64,000 bases of DNA from Alcaligenaceae bacterium (GCA_013416455.1 JACCES010000005.1:124001-188000); one strand, 5' to 3'; positions 20,662 through 29,109 are shown, counted from the stretch's first letter. Made by a program: numbers and translations. Notes: generated by a model from the sequence alone, not told the origin.

Positions 20662-21714
20662 TTACATGCGGGACGGCTTGGGTGTGCTGGCGGTGCTGGA
20701 CGGCAGGATCGGGTATTCCACCGTGGGCTGCTCGCCGGTGAGCGTATGCAGGAAGGCGGTGATGGCCTTCACTTCATCGTCGTTCAGCTCGGTGCCGAGC
20801 TGGCTGGTGCCCATCAGCGCCACGGCTTCTTCCAGGCTCCAGACTTCGCCGCTGTGGAAGTAGGGCGCGGTCAGCGCAATATTGCGCAGCGGGCCGGCGC
20901 GGAAGACGTATTCATCGGATGCGGTCTTCGTGACGTCGAAGCGGCCGCGGTCGCCTTCAGGCAGGATGTCCGCGCCGGGGCGCTTGATCAGGCCGAATGG
21001 GAAATAGTTCTGGCCGCCGAAGTTGACGCCGGAGTGGCAGGCCACGCAGCCCTTGTCGATGAACAGCTTCAGGCCGGCGAGTTCCTGGCCATTGAGCGAG
21101 TCCTTGCCGAGCAGGAACTGGTCCATGCGCGAGTTGGGCGTGACCAGTGTGGTTTCGAAGGCTTCGATGGCCTTGGCCATGTTGTCGAATGAGACCGGAT
21201 CCTTGTCCTTGGGGAAGGCGGCCGCGAATTTCTCGACGTATGCCGGAATGCTGCGCAGCGTGTCTTCCACATGATCGGGCGTGGCGTTCATTTCGACGCT
21301 GGCCTGCACGGGGCCCTTGGCCTGCTCGGCCAGGTCGGCGGCGCGGCCGTCCCAGAACTGGGCGGCGTTGAAGACCGCGTTGAAGACGGTGGGCGAGTTG
21401 CGCGGGCCATGCTGCCAGCCGTGGCCGACGGAAGTGGGGATGTTGTCCGCGCCGCCGGTGCCCACGCTGTGGCAGGTGTTACAGGTGATGATGTGGCTCT
21501 TGGACAGGCGCGGTTCGAAGAACAGCCACTGGCCCAGCTCGATCTGTTCCGGCGTCAGGCCTTTTTCCTTGATGATGACGTCGGCGGTTGGAATAGGCTT
21601 GAACAGATTGTTGGAAAGGGCGCGGAGCTCTTCGACGTTGGGCTGTTCGGCCGCGATGGCGGTGGAGCCCAGAGCGAATGCGGAGAGTATGGCGGCGGGG
21701 AGGCGCTTGTACAT
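20662..21714 (-). CDS. dihaem cytochrome c peroxidase
   Basis: 350 residues with a Sec signal (MYKRLPAAILSAFALGSTAIAA) and two c-type haem sites, CNTCH and CVACH, in the order and spacing of bacterial CcpA/MauG-like peroxidases. FFEPRLSKSHIITCNTCHS and LFIDKGCVACHSGVNFGG are family segments. It reduces periplasmic H2O2 with electrons from cytochrome c. It is transcribed alone. A perfect FNR/Anr box lies about 70 bp upstream of the ATG, consistent with low-oxygen induction known for ccpA in other proteobacteria. Confidence 0.93.
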   Translation of the reverse strand: MYKRLPAAILSAFALGSTAIAAEQPNVEELRALSNNLFKPIPTADVIIKEKGLTPEQIELGQWLFFEPRLSKSHIITCNTCHSVGTGGADNIPTSVGHGWQHGPRNSPTVFNAVFNAAQFWDGRAADLAEQAKGPVQASVEMNATPDHVEDTLRSIPAYVEKFAAAFPKDKDPVSFDNMAKAIEAFETTLVTPNSRMDQFLLGKDSLNGQELAGLKLFIDKGCVACHSGVNFGGQNYFPFGLIKRPGADILPEGDRGRFDVTKTASDEYVFRAGPLRNIALTAPYFHSGEVWSLEEAVALMGTSQLGTELNDDEVKAITAFLHTLTGEQPTVEYPILPSSTASTPKPSRM

Positions 21715-21777
21715 GGTGAATCCCCTGTTATGGAAAAGGTTATAGACCTATCTCATCATGATGGATGGCGGCTTGAT

Positions 21778-21791
21778 TTGATCCGAATCAA
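21778..21791 (-). promoter_or_regulatory. FNR/Anr box upstream of the cytochrome c peroxidase
   Basis: TTGATCCGAATCAA is an exact TTGAT-N4-ATCAA site, centred about 70 bp before the peroxidase start codon. Position fits activation from a -41.5 site with a short leader. Confidence 0.8.
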
Positions 21792-21869
21792 AACTGTACG
21801 GAGCATTGTTGAAATATTGTGAAACATCTCAGTGTTTTCATCGGGTATTCCCTGAGACGTATTTCTTTG

Positions 21870-21935
21870 CCCGTATACTGTTCATCCGCGTTCACGGGCC
21901 ATGGGCGAATCCGCCATGGCCCGCTTCTTTTGCGC
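21870..21935 (+). ncRNA. possible short transcript or leader ending in an intrinsic terminator
   Basis: A TATACT hexamer at about 21876-21881 is followed by a strong hairpin, CGGGCCATGG-(9 nt)-CCATGGCCCG at 21895-21923, then CTTCTTTT. No complete plus-strand gene follows. An ATG at about 21991 opens MDIRLTKQDA and runs straight into the 270-bp element. It could be an sRNA, or the attenuator of a gene lost to the insertion. The -35 is poor. Confidence 0.3.
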
Positions 21936-22018
21936 GCTCATCGGGCCGGAACGGCCGGCATTCCGGCTTCCTGTCCGTTGGGTCCGGGCATGGATATTCG
22001 ACTAACCAAACAGGACGC

Positions 22019-22288
22019 TAGGGCCTGTTCACACTAAAAGGCGCCTTACATGAGTACGCAAACAGGTGGATGACAAGGCGCAAAGCGCAGCCGTGGCGGG
22101 CCCACGGCGAGCATTTGCAACGCAGGCAGACGCTTGTTTGCGTACTCACCCTGCGGGCTGGCAGGTCATCGAACGCCAGGCGTTGTTGCGCAGACCTTGC
22201 GTGGGGCGGCCACGCGGCGGCCTGCACGCCTAGCCTGACGCTCGATGACCTGCCAGTGCAAGGCACCTTTTAGTGTGAACAGGCCCTA
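22019..22288. mobile_element. 270-bp MITE-like element with long inverted repeats
   Basis: Termini of 29 bp match at 28 positions: 22019-22047 (TAGGGCCTGTTCACACTAAA...) against 22260-22288. Inside are two more perfect inverted pairs: 22051-22064 with 22135-22148 (14 bp, TGAGTACGCAAACA) and 22158-22172 with 22242-22256 (15 bp, CTGGCAGGTCATCGA). Nested GC hairpins lie within each. Folded, it is a stem enclosing two long hairpins. It has no credible coding capacity. Related termini recur at 7487, 44405 and 48210. Confidence 0.85.
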
Positions 22289-23374
22289 GTGTTGTGTCTC
22301 AGAAATTCGCAGACAGAATCTACGAATGGAGTCGAGGATTTGAGCTGCGGTTTTGGTCCAGATGAAAGGCCTGGGGTTTTGGTTGTAGGTGTCAAGGTAT
22401 TGCCGTATGGCTTGCTCGAGCGCCCAAGTGCTGCGGTGGGTTCCTCGCCGAATTTGCTTGCGTGTGATTTCGGCAAACCACCGTTCAACTTGGTTGATCC
22501 AGGAGGCTCCCGTGGGAGTGAAGTGGGCATGGAATCGAGGATGACGAGCGAACCATCGCTTGACCGCAGCGGTTTTGTGGGTACCGTAGTTATCCATGAC
22601 GACGTGCACTTCGTTTTCGGACGGGACACTCACATCAAGATGAGCGAGAAACTTCAAAAACTCCGTTGCACGATGACGCCGATGCAACTGGCCAAGGACT
22701 TCACCGGTCACCACGTCCAAGGCGGCAAACAATGTCGTCGTGCCGTAGCGCATGTAGTCATGCGTGCGCCGTTCTGGCAAACCCGGCGCCATCGGCAACA
22801 CGGGCTGTGTGCGATCCAAGGCCTGAATCTGGCTTTTCTCATCGACGCACAATACAACGGCCTTCATGGGCGGACTCAAATACAGCCCGATAATGTCGCG
22901 GACCTTGTCCACAAACAGGGGATCACTCGAGAGCTTGAAGGTTTCCTGGCGATGTGGCTGCAGGCCAAAGGCTTGCCAGATACGCGCCACCGTGGCGTGC
23001 GACAGGCCCATGGCGCTGGCCATACTGCGAGTACTCCACTGTGTCGCATCGGCCGGTTTTTCTTCCAACGTCTTGGTCACGACAGCCTCAATCACATCGT
23101 CGCCAATCTGGCGTGGCGTACCCGGCCGAGGTTCATCAAGCAAGCCATCAACGCCGCGCTCGGAAAAACGCTTGCGCCACTTGCCCACGGTATGCCGAGA
23201 CACCTGCATCTGCTCTGCCACCTCGGCATTAGAGGTCGTTTGCGAGCACGCCATAATGATCCGTGCGCGCAACGCCAACGCTTGAGCCGTCTTCGAACGC
23301 CGGGCCCAACCCATCAACTGATCTCGCTGTTCGACCGTCAGGGTCAATTCCGGCAATGGACGTCCTCGCTTCAT
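22286..23374 (-). CDS. IS630-family transposase
   Basis: 362 residues. An N-terminal helix-turn-helix region (about 25-120, with [20 protein letters not shown] and a second winged-helix part) is followed by a DDE domain. Asp in [16 protein letters not shown], Asp in [12 protein letters not shown] and Glu in [13 protein letters not shown] form the catalytic triad. It appears intact. The TAG stop is made from the flanking target TA plus one outside base, because the element's own sequence ends at the last His codon. Confidence 0.93.
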   Translation of the reverse strand: MKRGRPLPELTLTVEQRDQLMGWARRSKTAQALALRARIIMACSQTTSNAEVAEQMQVSRHTVGKWRKRFSERGVDGLLDEPRPGTPRQIGDDVIEAVVTKTLEEKPADATQWSTRSMASAMGLSHATVARIWQAFGLQPHRQETFKLSSDPLFVDKVRDIIGLYLSPPMKAVVLCVDEKSQIQALDRTQPVLPMAPGLPERRTHDYMRYGTTTLFAALDVVTGEVLGQLHRRHRATEFLKFLAHLDVSVPSENEVHVVMDNYGTHKTAAVKRWFARHPRFHAHFTPTGASWINQVERWFAEITRKQIRRGTHRSTWALEQAIRQYLDTYNQNPRPFIWTKTAAQILDSIRRFCLRISETQH

Positions 23375-23452
23375 CGGGGCTCTCCTGATGACCTGAGCTT
23401 ACTTAGACAACAGAAAATTCATTTAGTGCAATTAATTTCTGATACATAACAC
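22289..23452 (-). mobile_element. IS630-family insertion sequence
   Basis: 1164 bp between duplicated TA dinucleotides (22287-22288 and 23453-23454), as expected of IS630. Terminal inverted repeats: GTGTTGTGTCTCAGAAATT at the left against GTGTTATGTATCAGAAATT at the right (17 of 19). It is inserted exactly at the outer edge of the 270-bp element. The local target reads CTAG. Confidence 0.9.
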
Positions 23453-23943
23453 TAGCTGTGCTGCGCATGGTGTACGGGTATCTGGCGCAAGGCATATTCG
23501 GCGCTGTGCCGGCGGATTTCCGCCCGGTCGCCTTCGAAGCGGCGGGTCGCAGAAAACATGGAAATGCCCTCGGGCACGCTGATCGAGCGGAACGCCCAGG
23601 CAAAGCATTGTGTGCCGGCGGGTATGTCGCGGTCGGTGTCGTCGACCACGCCCGTGTTCGAAACGGCGAGATTGGCCCGGCTGCGTGTCAAGGCTCCCAG
23701 TGCCATTTCCCGCGCCACCTCCTCGCTGGTCAGGTTGTATCGCAGGATGGTGAGTTCCTTCACCCCCAGACAGCGCTGTTTGGCCTGCACCGAATAGGTG
23801 ACGAAGGCGCAATCGAGCAGCTCGCCCGCTCCGGGCACATCGGCCAGCGTGGCCGCGATGAGCCCCGATGTACACGATTCCGCCGTTACCAGCAGCAATT
23901 TGTGATCGCGCATGTATTGGGCGATGCTTTCGATGTCGTTCAT
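23452..23943 (-). CDS. CinA C-terminal-domain protein (nicotinamide-nucleotide amidase-like)
   Basis: 163 residues equal to the stand-alone CinA C-terminal domain (PncC), which deamidates NMN to NaMN for pyridine salvage. LLVTAESCTSGLIAATLADVPGAGELLDCAFVTYS carries the family's TAESCT-G nucleophile region, given here by position (about residues 19-53). The usual GIAGPGG stretch is replaced by SNTGVVDDTDRDIPAGT, so activity is uncertain. The ATG at 23943 is chosen over one at 24003. The TAG stop lies exactly at the IS630 junction. Before that insertion it would have been the first triplet of the 270-bp element. Confidence 0.8.
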   Translation of the reverse strand: MNDIESIAQYMRDHKLLLVTAESCTSGLIAATLADVPGAGELLDCAFVTYSVQAKQRCLGVKELTILRYNLTSEEVAREMALGALTRSRANLAVSNTGVVDDTDRDIPAGTQCFAWAFRSISVPEGISMFSATRRFEGDRAEIRRHSAEYALRQIPVHHAQHS

Positions 23944-24146
23944 TGCCTCTCTCCCGAACGGCGGGAGCCAAGCAAGCGGCATGCCCCGCCTCGTTGGGGG
24001 CATGCCTGCCTGCTCCGGGGCATCGCCGCGCCGCGCGTGGGGCGGGTGGCCGGGCCACGCCCAGGGTCATGGGGCGCTCGTCCTGCGCGGCTCGGAGAGG
24101 CGGCATGGGGCTTGCTCGAACGGACTGCAAACGAGGAGCCGAGATC

Positions 24147-24488
24147 ATGAGTCAATTGAACAAGTTCTACGCGGCCAGCGCCATTTATTTCGGGCTGGCC
24201 TCGGCGGTGGTTGCTCAGCCGCGCACGGTGCAGCCCGATGCGCCGGCCACCGCGGAGACGGAAAACATGCGCCAGGACAGATTCCAGCATCCGATGGTGG
24301 ATCCCCGTCCAAGCACCGACCTGCGGCCGGATGCGGACGCGGAGCGGCGGATACAGCGCCGCGGGCTGGACGACGTGCGGCAGGACGGCGAGATCCGGCG
24401 CAATGTGCTGCCGGGCGCCACCAGGTCTGACGAAACACTGCTGCCACCGGAGAGAAGGGCGCCCGATCGCCGCATGCCGGACCGGTAG
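24147..24488 (+). CDS. small exported charged protein, unknown
   Basis: 113 residues beginning MSQLNKFYAASAIYFGLAS with a likely signal peptide cleaved near VVA-QP. The mature part is rich in Arg, Asp and Pro with no recognisable family. RBS: GAGGAG about 10 nt upstream. Codon bias fits a real gene. It stands alone between cinA (divergent) and dodecin. Role unknown. Confidence 0.5.
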   Translation: MSQLNKFYAASAIYFGLASAVVAQPRTVQPDAPATAETENMRQDRFQHPMVDPRPSTDLRPDADAERRIQRRGLDDVRQDGEIRRNVLPGATRSDETLLPPERRAPDRRMPDR

Positions 24489-24659
24489 CGACGCCGATTT
24501 CAACAGCCGCCGGCCTCAGTAGTATCCACGCTGGCAAGCCCTCGCGGTTTCCAGCACACTACGATCGGGAGGATGCGGCACCCTGCGTGGCGGTCGCCGG
24601 CAAGAAGGATGAAATTCCCGCCCGGCCCGATCGGTGCGTTTATTTCACAGGAGCTGAAC

Positions 24660-24869
24660 ATGAACAATCACGTCTACAAGAATATCGAGCTGACGGGGTC
24701 GTCCACCGATAGCATCGAAGATGCCGTGAATACGGCCATTGCGCGCGCCAGCGACACGCTGCGCAATATCAGCTGGTTCGAAGTCGTGGAAACCCGTGGC
24801 CATGTCCGCGATGGCAAGGTGGAATACTGGCAGGTCACCATCAAGGTGGGTTTCACGCTCGACGAATGA
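24660..24869 (+). CDS. dodecin (flavin-binding/storage protein)
   Basis: 69 residues of a typical dodecin. [19 protein letters not shown], the amphipathic helix, and [13 protein letters not shown] with the flavin-stacking Trp, then [13 protein letters not shown]. Dodecins form hollow dodecamers that bind flavin dimers and buffer free flavin. The ATG at 24660 follows CAGGAG. An in-frame upstream start would add unrelated sequence. Confidence 0.95.
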   Translation: MNNHVYKNIELTGSSTDSIEDAVNTAIARASDTLRNISWFEVVETRGHVRDGKVEYWQVTIKVGFTLDE

Positions 24870-24951
24870 ACGCCGGCCGCCGGGGTCTGTTCGCGCCGGC
24901 GGCCTACTCCTATTCCATCTCCTCGCGAAATATCCGGGCTAGGGCTCTTTG

Positions 24952-25467
24952 TCAGCCCGTTTCACCGGTGCGCAGCACCCGGTTCACCGAGAAGCCCAGC
25001 TGGGCGGCATAGCGCAGCATGTGCTGAAGCGCCAGGCGGTCGGGAACCGGGTCGCGGCCCAGCATCCACAGGCAGCGCCGGTCGGGGGTGCCGATCATGG
25101 CGTGCCGGTAGTCGGGGTCGACGTACAGCACCCAGTGGTCGCGCCAGACGGATGACGGCGCGGACAGCCAATCGGAATTGAAGCGGATTTCGAGCTTGGA
25201 TGAATCCTGCGGTTCGAACCGGCGGGAAGGCCGTACTTCGCCTTCGGCGCTGAGGATCTCGCAGTCGGGGTTCATGCACCGGAAACGGACTCCCATGACG
25301 CCATCGTCCCGCGGGATGTATTCGGCCGTCACCTCGCCGATACAGCCGGCCTGATAGCCGTTGGGCAGTCTCGCATATTCATGCCACAGCCCCGCATATC
25401 GGCCCAGATCGAGGTCGGGATGGGTGAGAAGCTGTGATGATTCCCGTTTTGTAGCCAGCAACTGCAT
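24952..25467 (-). CDS. lipocalin family protein (Blc-like) without signal peptide
   Basis: 171 residues. DLGRYAGLWHEYARLPN is the lipocalin GxW motif region, and HAMIGTPDRRCLWMLGRDP matches the late strands of bacterial Blc. Blc is normally an outer-membrane lipoprotein, but this start (MQLLATKRESSQLL) has no signal or lipobox, so a cytoplasmic location is implied unless a different start is used. Lipocalins bind small lipids or lysophospholipids. It converges on dodecin; the 80-nt spacer contains a 9-bp GC hairpin (24875-24904). Confidence 0.82.
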   Translation of the reverse strand: MQLLATKRESSQLLTHPDLDLGRYAGLWHEYARLPNGYQAGCIGEVTAEYIPRDDGVMGVRFRCMNPDCEILSAEGEVRPSRRFEPQDSSKLEIRFNSDWLSAPSSVWRDHWVLYVDPDYRHAMIGTPDRRCLWMLGRDPVPDRLALQHMLRYAAQLGFSVNRVLRTGETG

Positions 25468-25728
25468 TTATGTCTCCTTTGTCGGGGCGCAGGCAGGTTT
25501 CGTTCCCGAACCTCCGGCCCTCATTGGTTTTCTAGTACTTCAGTGTGATCATGATGCTTCTGTATATGCTGCCGACTTCGATGGCCGTTGCGTCGGAATG
25601 ACGCGGCTCGAAGGCGATGGATGGATCGTTGGTGAAGGCGGCGCCTTGCCCGGGCTTGCCAGGCAAACCGTTTGAAGGTTCGCGATCACCCTGTCGTGCG
25701 TGAAAAGCGGCCATGGCGGGTCGCTTCC

Positions 25729-26271
25729 TCAGTGGCCGGGGCCGGCGGCCGGCCCCGGTGGTTCCGGCGGGCCGCCTTGATACAGTTCGGCTTCCTGCCA
25801 GGGGGCGCTCGACGTTTCGGCGCCCGGCTGCCGCGCACGCTGGCGGGACGAGAACATGGTGCCGCGCGCCGGAACAATGGGAGCGAACTTGCGGAAGCCG
25901 AAGGCGGCCGGGATATCGATGTAGACGGCTTCCATGCCGCCGCGCATGAAGTAGGCTTCATGCCAGAAGCCGGTGCCGCCGGTGTCGCGCAGGAAGTTCT
26001 TCCACCAGATGCGGTGGGGTTCGCTGCGGGACCAGCGTTCCAGGCTGTCGAAGTCGCGCCAGTACTGGCGCATGCCGATGTGGGCGGGGAACAGGGAATA
26101 GATGATGCTGTCGTGGGCGAGCAGGCCGCCGGGCATGTCGCGGGCAGCCCTGGCGATGCGCGGGCCGAAGCCGAGCAGGGTTTTCAGACCGTGCCACACA
26201 TTGACGCGCATACCCAGATAGATGACCACCAGATCGGGGTAGGCGCCCAGTTCCACTGTTTCCCGCTGCAT
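25729..26271 (-). CDS. DUF4188 family protein
   Basis: 180 residues. VVIYLGMRVNVWHGLKTL and MRQYWRDFDSLERWSRSEPHRIWWKNFLRDTGGTGFWHE (about residues 15-32 and 70-108) match the pattern of the DUF4188/heme-oxygenase-dehydratase-like small-domain family, sometimes labelled monooxygenase. The C-terminal 35 residues are Pro/Gly/Ala rich and look like a disordered tail. Activity is unproven. It is transcribed toward the lipocalin gene across a 260-nt spacer where I see nothing further. Confidence 0.65.
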   Translation of the reverse strand: MQRETVELGAYPDLVVIYLGMRVNVWHGLKTLLGFGPRIARAARDMPGGLLAHDSIIYSLFPAHIGMRQYWRDFDSLERWSRSEPHRIWWKNFLRDTGGTGFWHEAYFMRGGMEAVYIDIPAAFGFRKFAPIVPARGTMFSSRQRARQPGAETSSAPWQEAELYQGGPPEPPGPAAGPGH

Positions 26272-26402
26272 GCCGTGTCCCCCCTTTGGACAGCACCGCT
26301 GAATCAGGTTGGGATATCCATTTCAGTATAGCGGGTATTACGGGAAAAACAGTGTTCGTTGTAGGGGTATGAACCTAGGGCTATCACTGAGATGCGCCGC
26401 CG

Positions 26403-27812
26403 TCAGAAGCTGCCGAACAGGGTGCCCAGGGTGATGACGGTTACCAGAGCGAGCATCGGGGCGCCCATGGTGACCGCGGCGATATTGAGATAGGACTGAC
26501 GGTGCGTGAGCTTGCAGATGGACAGCAGGGTGATGATGGCGCCGCAATGCGGCAGGGTATCGAAACCGCCGGCGGCGAGCACCGCCACGCGATGCAGCAG
26601 TTCGGGGCTGATGCCCGCTTCGTGGGCCATGCGCAGATAGTCGGCGCCCAGCGTCTGCAGGGCGATGCTCAGGCCGCCCGACGAAGAGCCGGTGATCCCG
26701 GCCAGCACGTTCATGGCGATTGCCTCGGAAATCAGCGGATTGCCCGGGGTGACGTTGAGCACGGCGTCGCGAATGATGGCAAAGCCCGCCAGGCCGGCAA
26801 TGACGGCGCCATAGCCGACTTCCGACGCCGTGTTGAACAGCGGCAGCATGAAGCCGAACACGCCCTTGTTGACGGTGCCCCGCAGGTCGCTCCAATGGCC
26901 CAGGCGCGCCACCACCAGGGTGGTGCAGGCCACGGCCAGCGCGATGATCAGCGCCCACAGGCCGGTGATTCTGGAAGGTTCGAGGCCGGGGAAGTGATCC
27001 TTCATGAAGCTCATGTCCATGCCGGGGAACACGACGTAGGTGAAGAGCGCATTGACACCGATCACCAGGAACAGGGGCAGCAATGCCAATGCCAGGGGCA
27101 TGTGCGACAGGGCGCCGGCGTCGGGCCCGCCGCCCGGCGCGGCCATGTCCTTGTCTTCTTCGTGGCTGCCGTAGCCTTCGCCGGCCAGGCGCGCCTGCGC
27201 CGCGCGGCCGCGCAGCCACCACAGGCCGCCCGTCAGCATGATGATGGCCGCGATGATGCCCAGGCCCGGCGCCGCGAATACGTTGGTGCCGTAGTACGGG
27301 ATGGGAATGGCGTTCTGGATGGCGGGTGTGCCCGGCAGCGCGGTCATGGTGAAGGTGAAGGCGCCCAGGGCTATGGTGGCCGGCACCAGACGCTTCGGAA
27401 TATCGGCCGCCTGGAAGAGATCGCGGGCAATGGGATAGATGGCGAAGGCCACCACGAACAGCGAGACGCCGCCATAGGTCAGGATGGCGCAGGCCAGCAC
27501 GACGGTGATGATGGCGTGCTTCTCGCCCAGTTTTTCCACGATCCAGCGCGAGATGGAATGGGCGGCTCCGGAGTCGGCCATGAGCTGTCCGAACAGGGCG
27601 CCGAGCAGGAAGACGGGCAGGAACTGGATGACATAGTTGCCCAGCGCCTTCATGAAGGTATCGGTGTAGATGGGCAACAGGATGCCGATGTCTCCCGACA
27701 GCAGTACCGCGAGCGCCGCCATGAGGGGGGCGAGCAGCAGTACGGTGATGCCGCGGTAGGCCAGATACATCAGGGAGAGCAGGGAAACGACGATCGCCAA
27801 GGTGCTGGCCAT
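26403..27812 (-). CDS. GntP family permease
   Basis: 469 residues with about 12 membrane segments, of the gluconate/H+ symporter family. FLLGALFGQLMADSGAAHSI, SEVGYGAVIAGLAGF and GITGSSSGGLSIAL are characteristic. Substrates in the family include gluconate, glycerate and other hydroxy acids; the exact one is not readable. No sugar-acid kinase lies next to it. It is preceded by a 376-nt repeat-rich gap. Confidence 0.9.
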   Translation of the reverse strand: MASTLAIVVSLLSLMYLAYRGITVLLLAPLMAALAVLLSGDIGILLPIYTDTFMKALGNYVIQFLPVFLLGALFGQLMADSGAAHSISRWIVEKLGEKHAIITVVLACAILTYGGVSLFVVAFAIYPIARDLFQAADIPKRLVPATIALGAFTFTMTALPGTPAIQNAIPIPYYGTNVFAAPGLGIIAAIIMLTGGLWWLRGRAAQARLAGEGYGSHEEDKDMAAPGGGPDAGALSHMPLALALLPLFLVIGVNALFTYVVFPGMDMSFMKDHFPGLEPSRITGLWALIIALAVACTTLVVARLGHWSDLRGTVNKGVFGFMLPLFNTASEVGYGAVIAGLAGFAIIRDAVLNVTPGNPLISEAIAMNVLAGITGSSSGGLSIALQTLGADYLRMAHEAGISPELLHRVAVLAAGGFDTLPHCGAIITLLSICKLTHRQSYLNIAAVTMGAPMLALVTVITLGTLFGSF

Positions 27813-27960
27813 TTTGAAGAAGCTCCTGAAACGGGCGGCGCGGCCTGGGGCGGCCGCGCCGCCCGCGAGTGTAGCAGGAGCGGTACTGCGGCATAGGGGA
27901 TAACCCGGAGATTTCTTGCGTGAGGGCTTGCTGGCCGGATAAGTGGGCGGGGGGCATTTT

Positions 27961-28156
27961 TATTGCGGAGAGCTCTCCCACCTCGCCGCTTGCATGCGGC
28001 TCGGATGAATCCCCACCTCGCGGCCTGCATGCCGCTCGGATGAATCAGGCGCAGGTTGATGTATTGCGGAGAGCTCACCCACCTCGCCGCTTGCAAGCGG
28101 CTCGGATGAATCCCCACCTCGCGGCCTGCATGCCGCTCGGATAAGTCAGGCGCAGG
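27961..28156. repeat. 101-bp tandem duplication with internal palindromes
   Basis: Two units (from 27961 and 28062, period 101 bp) each hold two related sub-units of about 35 bp: CCACCTCGCCGCTTGCATGC and CCACCTCGCGGCCTGCATGC, each ending in GCTCGGATGAAT or similar. The cores GCCGC-TTGCAT-GCGGC and GCGGC-CTGCAT-GCCGC are palindromic. A related core appears at 30363-30392. No gene is seen in the 27813-28187 gap. Confidence 0.8.
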
Positions 28157-28191
28157 ACAGTGCGCAGGCACTGTCCTGTGTCCTGACTTAT
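28141..28191. repeat. 51-bp near-perfect palindrome at the end of an SDR gene
   Basis: Outer arms ATAAGTCAGG/CCTGACTTAT and inner arms AGGACAGTGC/GCACTGTCCT (20 bp paired in total) with a 4-nt loop and a small internal loop. The SDR stop codon TAA lies within the outer arm. There is no T-tract on either strand. Confidence 0.75.
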
Positions 28192-28949
28192 CCCCTTCCA
28201 ATAAACGGCATGGTGGTGGCCATGACGGTCATGAACTGGACGTTGGCTTCCAGGGGCAGGCTGGCCATGTAGAGCACGGCGCGCGCGACGTGTTCGACGT
28301 CCATGAGCGGTTCGGGGCGCATCGAGCCGTCGGCCTGCATGACGCCGCGGCGCATGACTTCGGTCATGTCGCTGGCGGCGTTGCCGATGTCGATCTGGCC
28401 GCAGGCGATGTCATAGGCGCGGCCGTCCAGGGAAGAGGCTTTCGTGAGCCCGGTGATGGCGTGCTTGGTGGTGGTGTAGCACGTGGCCTGCGGACGGGGG
28501 GCGTGAGCCGAGATCGAGCCGTTGTTGATGATGCGGCCGCCGCGCGGCTGCTGTTCCTTCATGATGCGGAAGGCGCCCTGGGTGCACAGGAAATAGCCCG
28601 TGAGGTTGACGTCCAGCGCCGCCTTCCATTTCTCATAGGGAATGTCTTCGATGCTGGCGGGCTTGGTGAAGATGCCGGCGTTGTTGAACAGCAGATCGAG
28701 CCTGCCGAATTCGCCGCGTATGCGTTCGAACAGTGCGTCGACGCTTTGCGGGTCGCCGACGTCGGTGGATTGCACGAGGCTGCGGGCTCCGCAGAGGCTG
28801 CCTTCCTGGGCGGTCTCTTCGAGGGCATCGAGCCGCCGGCCGGCCAGTGCCACGTCGTAGCCTGCCTTCATCAATGCCAGGGCAACGTGTTTGCCGATGC
28901 CTGATCCAGCGCCTGTAACCAGGGCGAATTTCCGTTCACTCATTTGCAT
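28188..28949 (-). CDS. SDR family oxidoreductase
   Basis: 253 residues of a short-chain dehydrogenase. [12 protein letters not shown] cofactor loop at about residues 13-24, basic GRRLDALEE after the second strand (NADPH-like), NNAG near 92, [16 protein letters not shown] with catalytic Ser and Tyr-Thr-Thr-Thr-Lys (YTTTK). The usual PG motif after the active site is replaced by [13 protein letters not shown], seen in a distinct SDR subgroup. GGAG lies 4 nt before the ATG at 28949; an ATG at 28943 is equally possible. Substrate unknown. Confidence 0.85.
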   Translation of the reverse strand: MQMSERKFALVTGAGSGIGKHVALALMKAGYDVALAGRRLDALEETAQEGSLCGARSLVQSTDVGDPQSVDALFERIRGEFGRLDLLFNNAGIFTKPASIEDIPYEKWKAALDVNLTGYFLCTQGAFRIMKEQQPRGGRIINNGSISAHAPRPQATCYTTTKHAITGLTKASSLDGRAYDIACGQIDIGNAASDMTEVMRRGVMQADGSMRPEPLMDVEHVARAVLYMASLPLEANVQFMTVMATTMPFIGRG

Positions 28950-29109
28950 GTGTCTCCGTGATTGCGGGCCGCGCGATGGCGGCTTGTCGTGATGGCTCTG
29001 CAACTTTACCCCGACCGGCGTCCGGGAAGTACGCCGGAGCCGCGGCCGTTGTACTGTCCGTATAATTTCCCTACTGCTTCCGGCCCCCCTTCGGGCGAGA
29101 AAGGTGAAC

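Noticed and set aside
21806-22037. 71-72 codon plus-strand open frames before the 270-bp element
   Set aside because: They cross the intrinsic terminator and run into the element; no domain or ribosome site.
22070-22273. Short open frames inside the 270-bp element
   Set aside because: They run through the inverted repeats without ribosome sites; the sequence is structural.
26502-27896. 464-codon open frame on the plus strand
   Set aside because: Opposite the GntP permease; His/Gln/Gly-rich translation is a mirror of membrane-protein codons.
27920-28201. CRISPR-like repeated sequence
   Set aside because: Only two 101-bp units with internal sub-repeats and no unique equal-length spacers; no cas genes.
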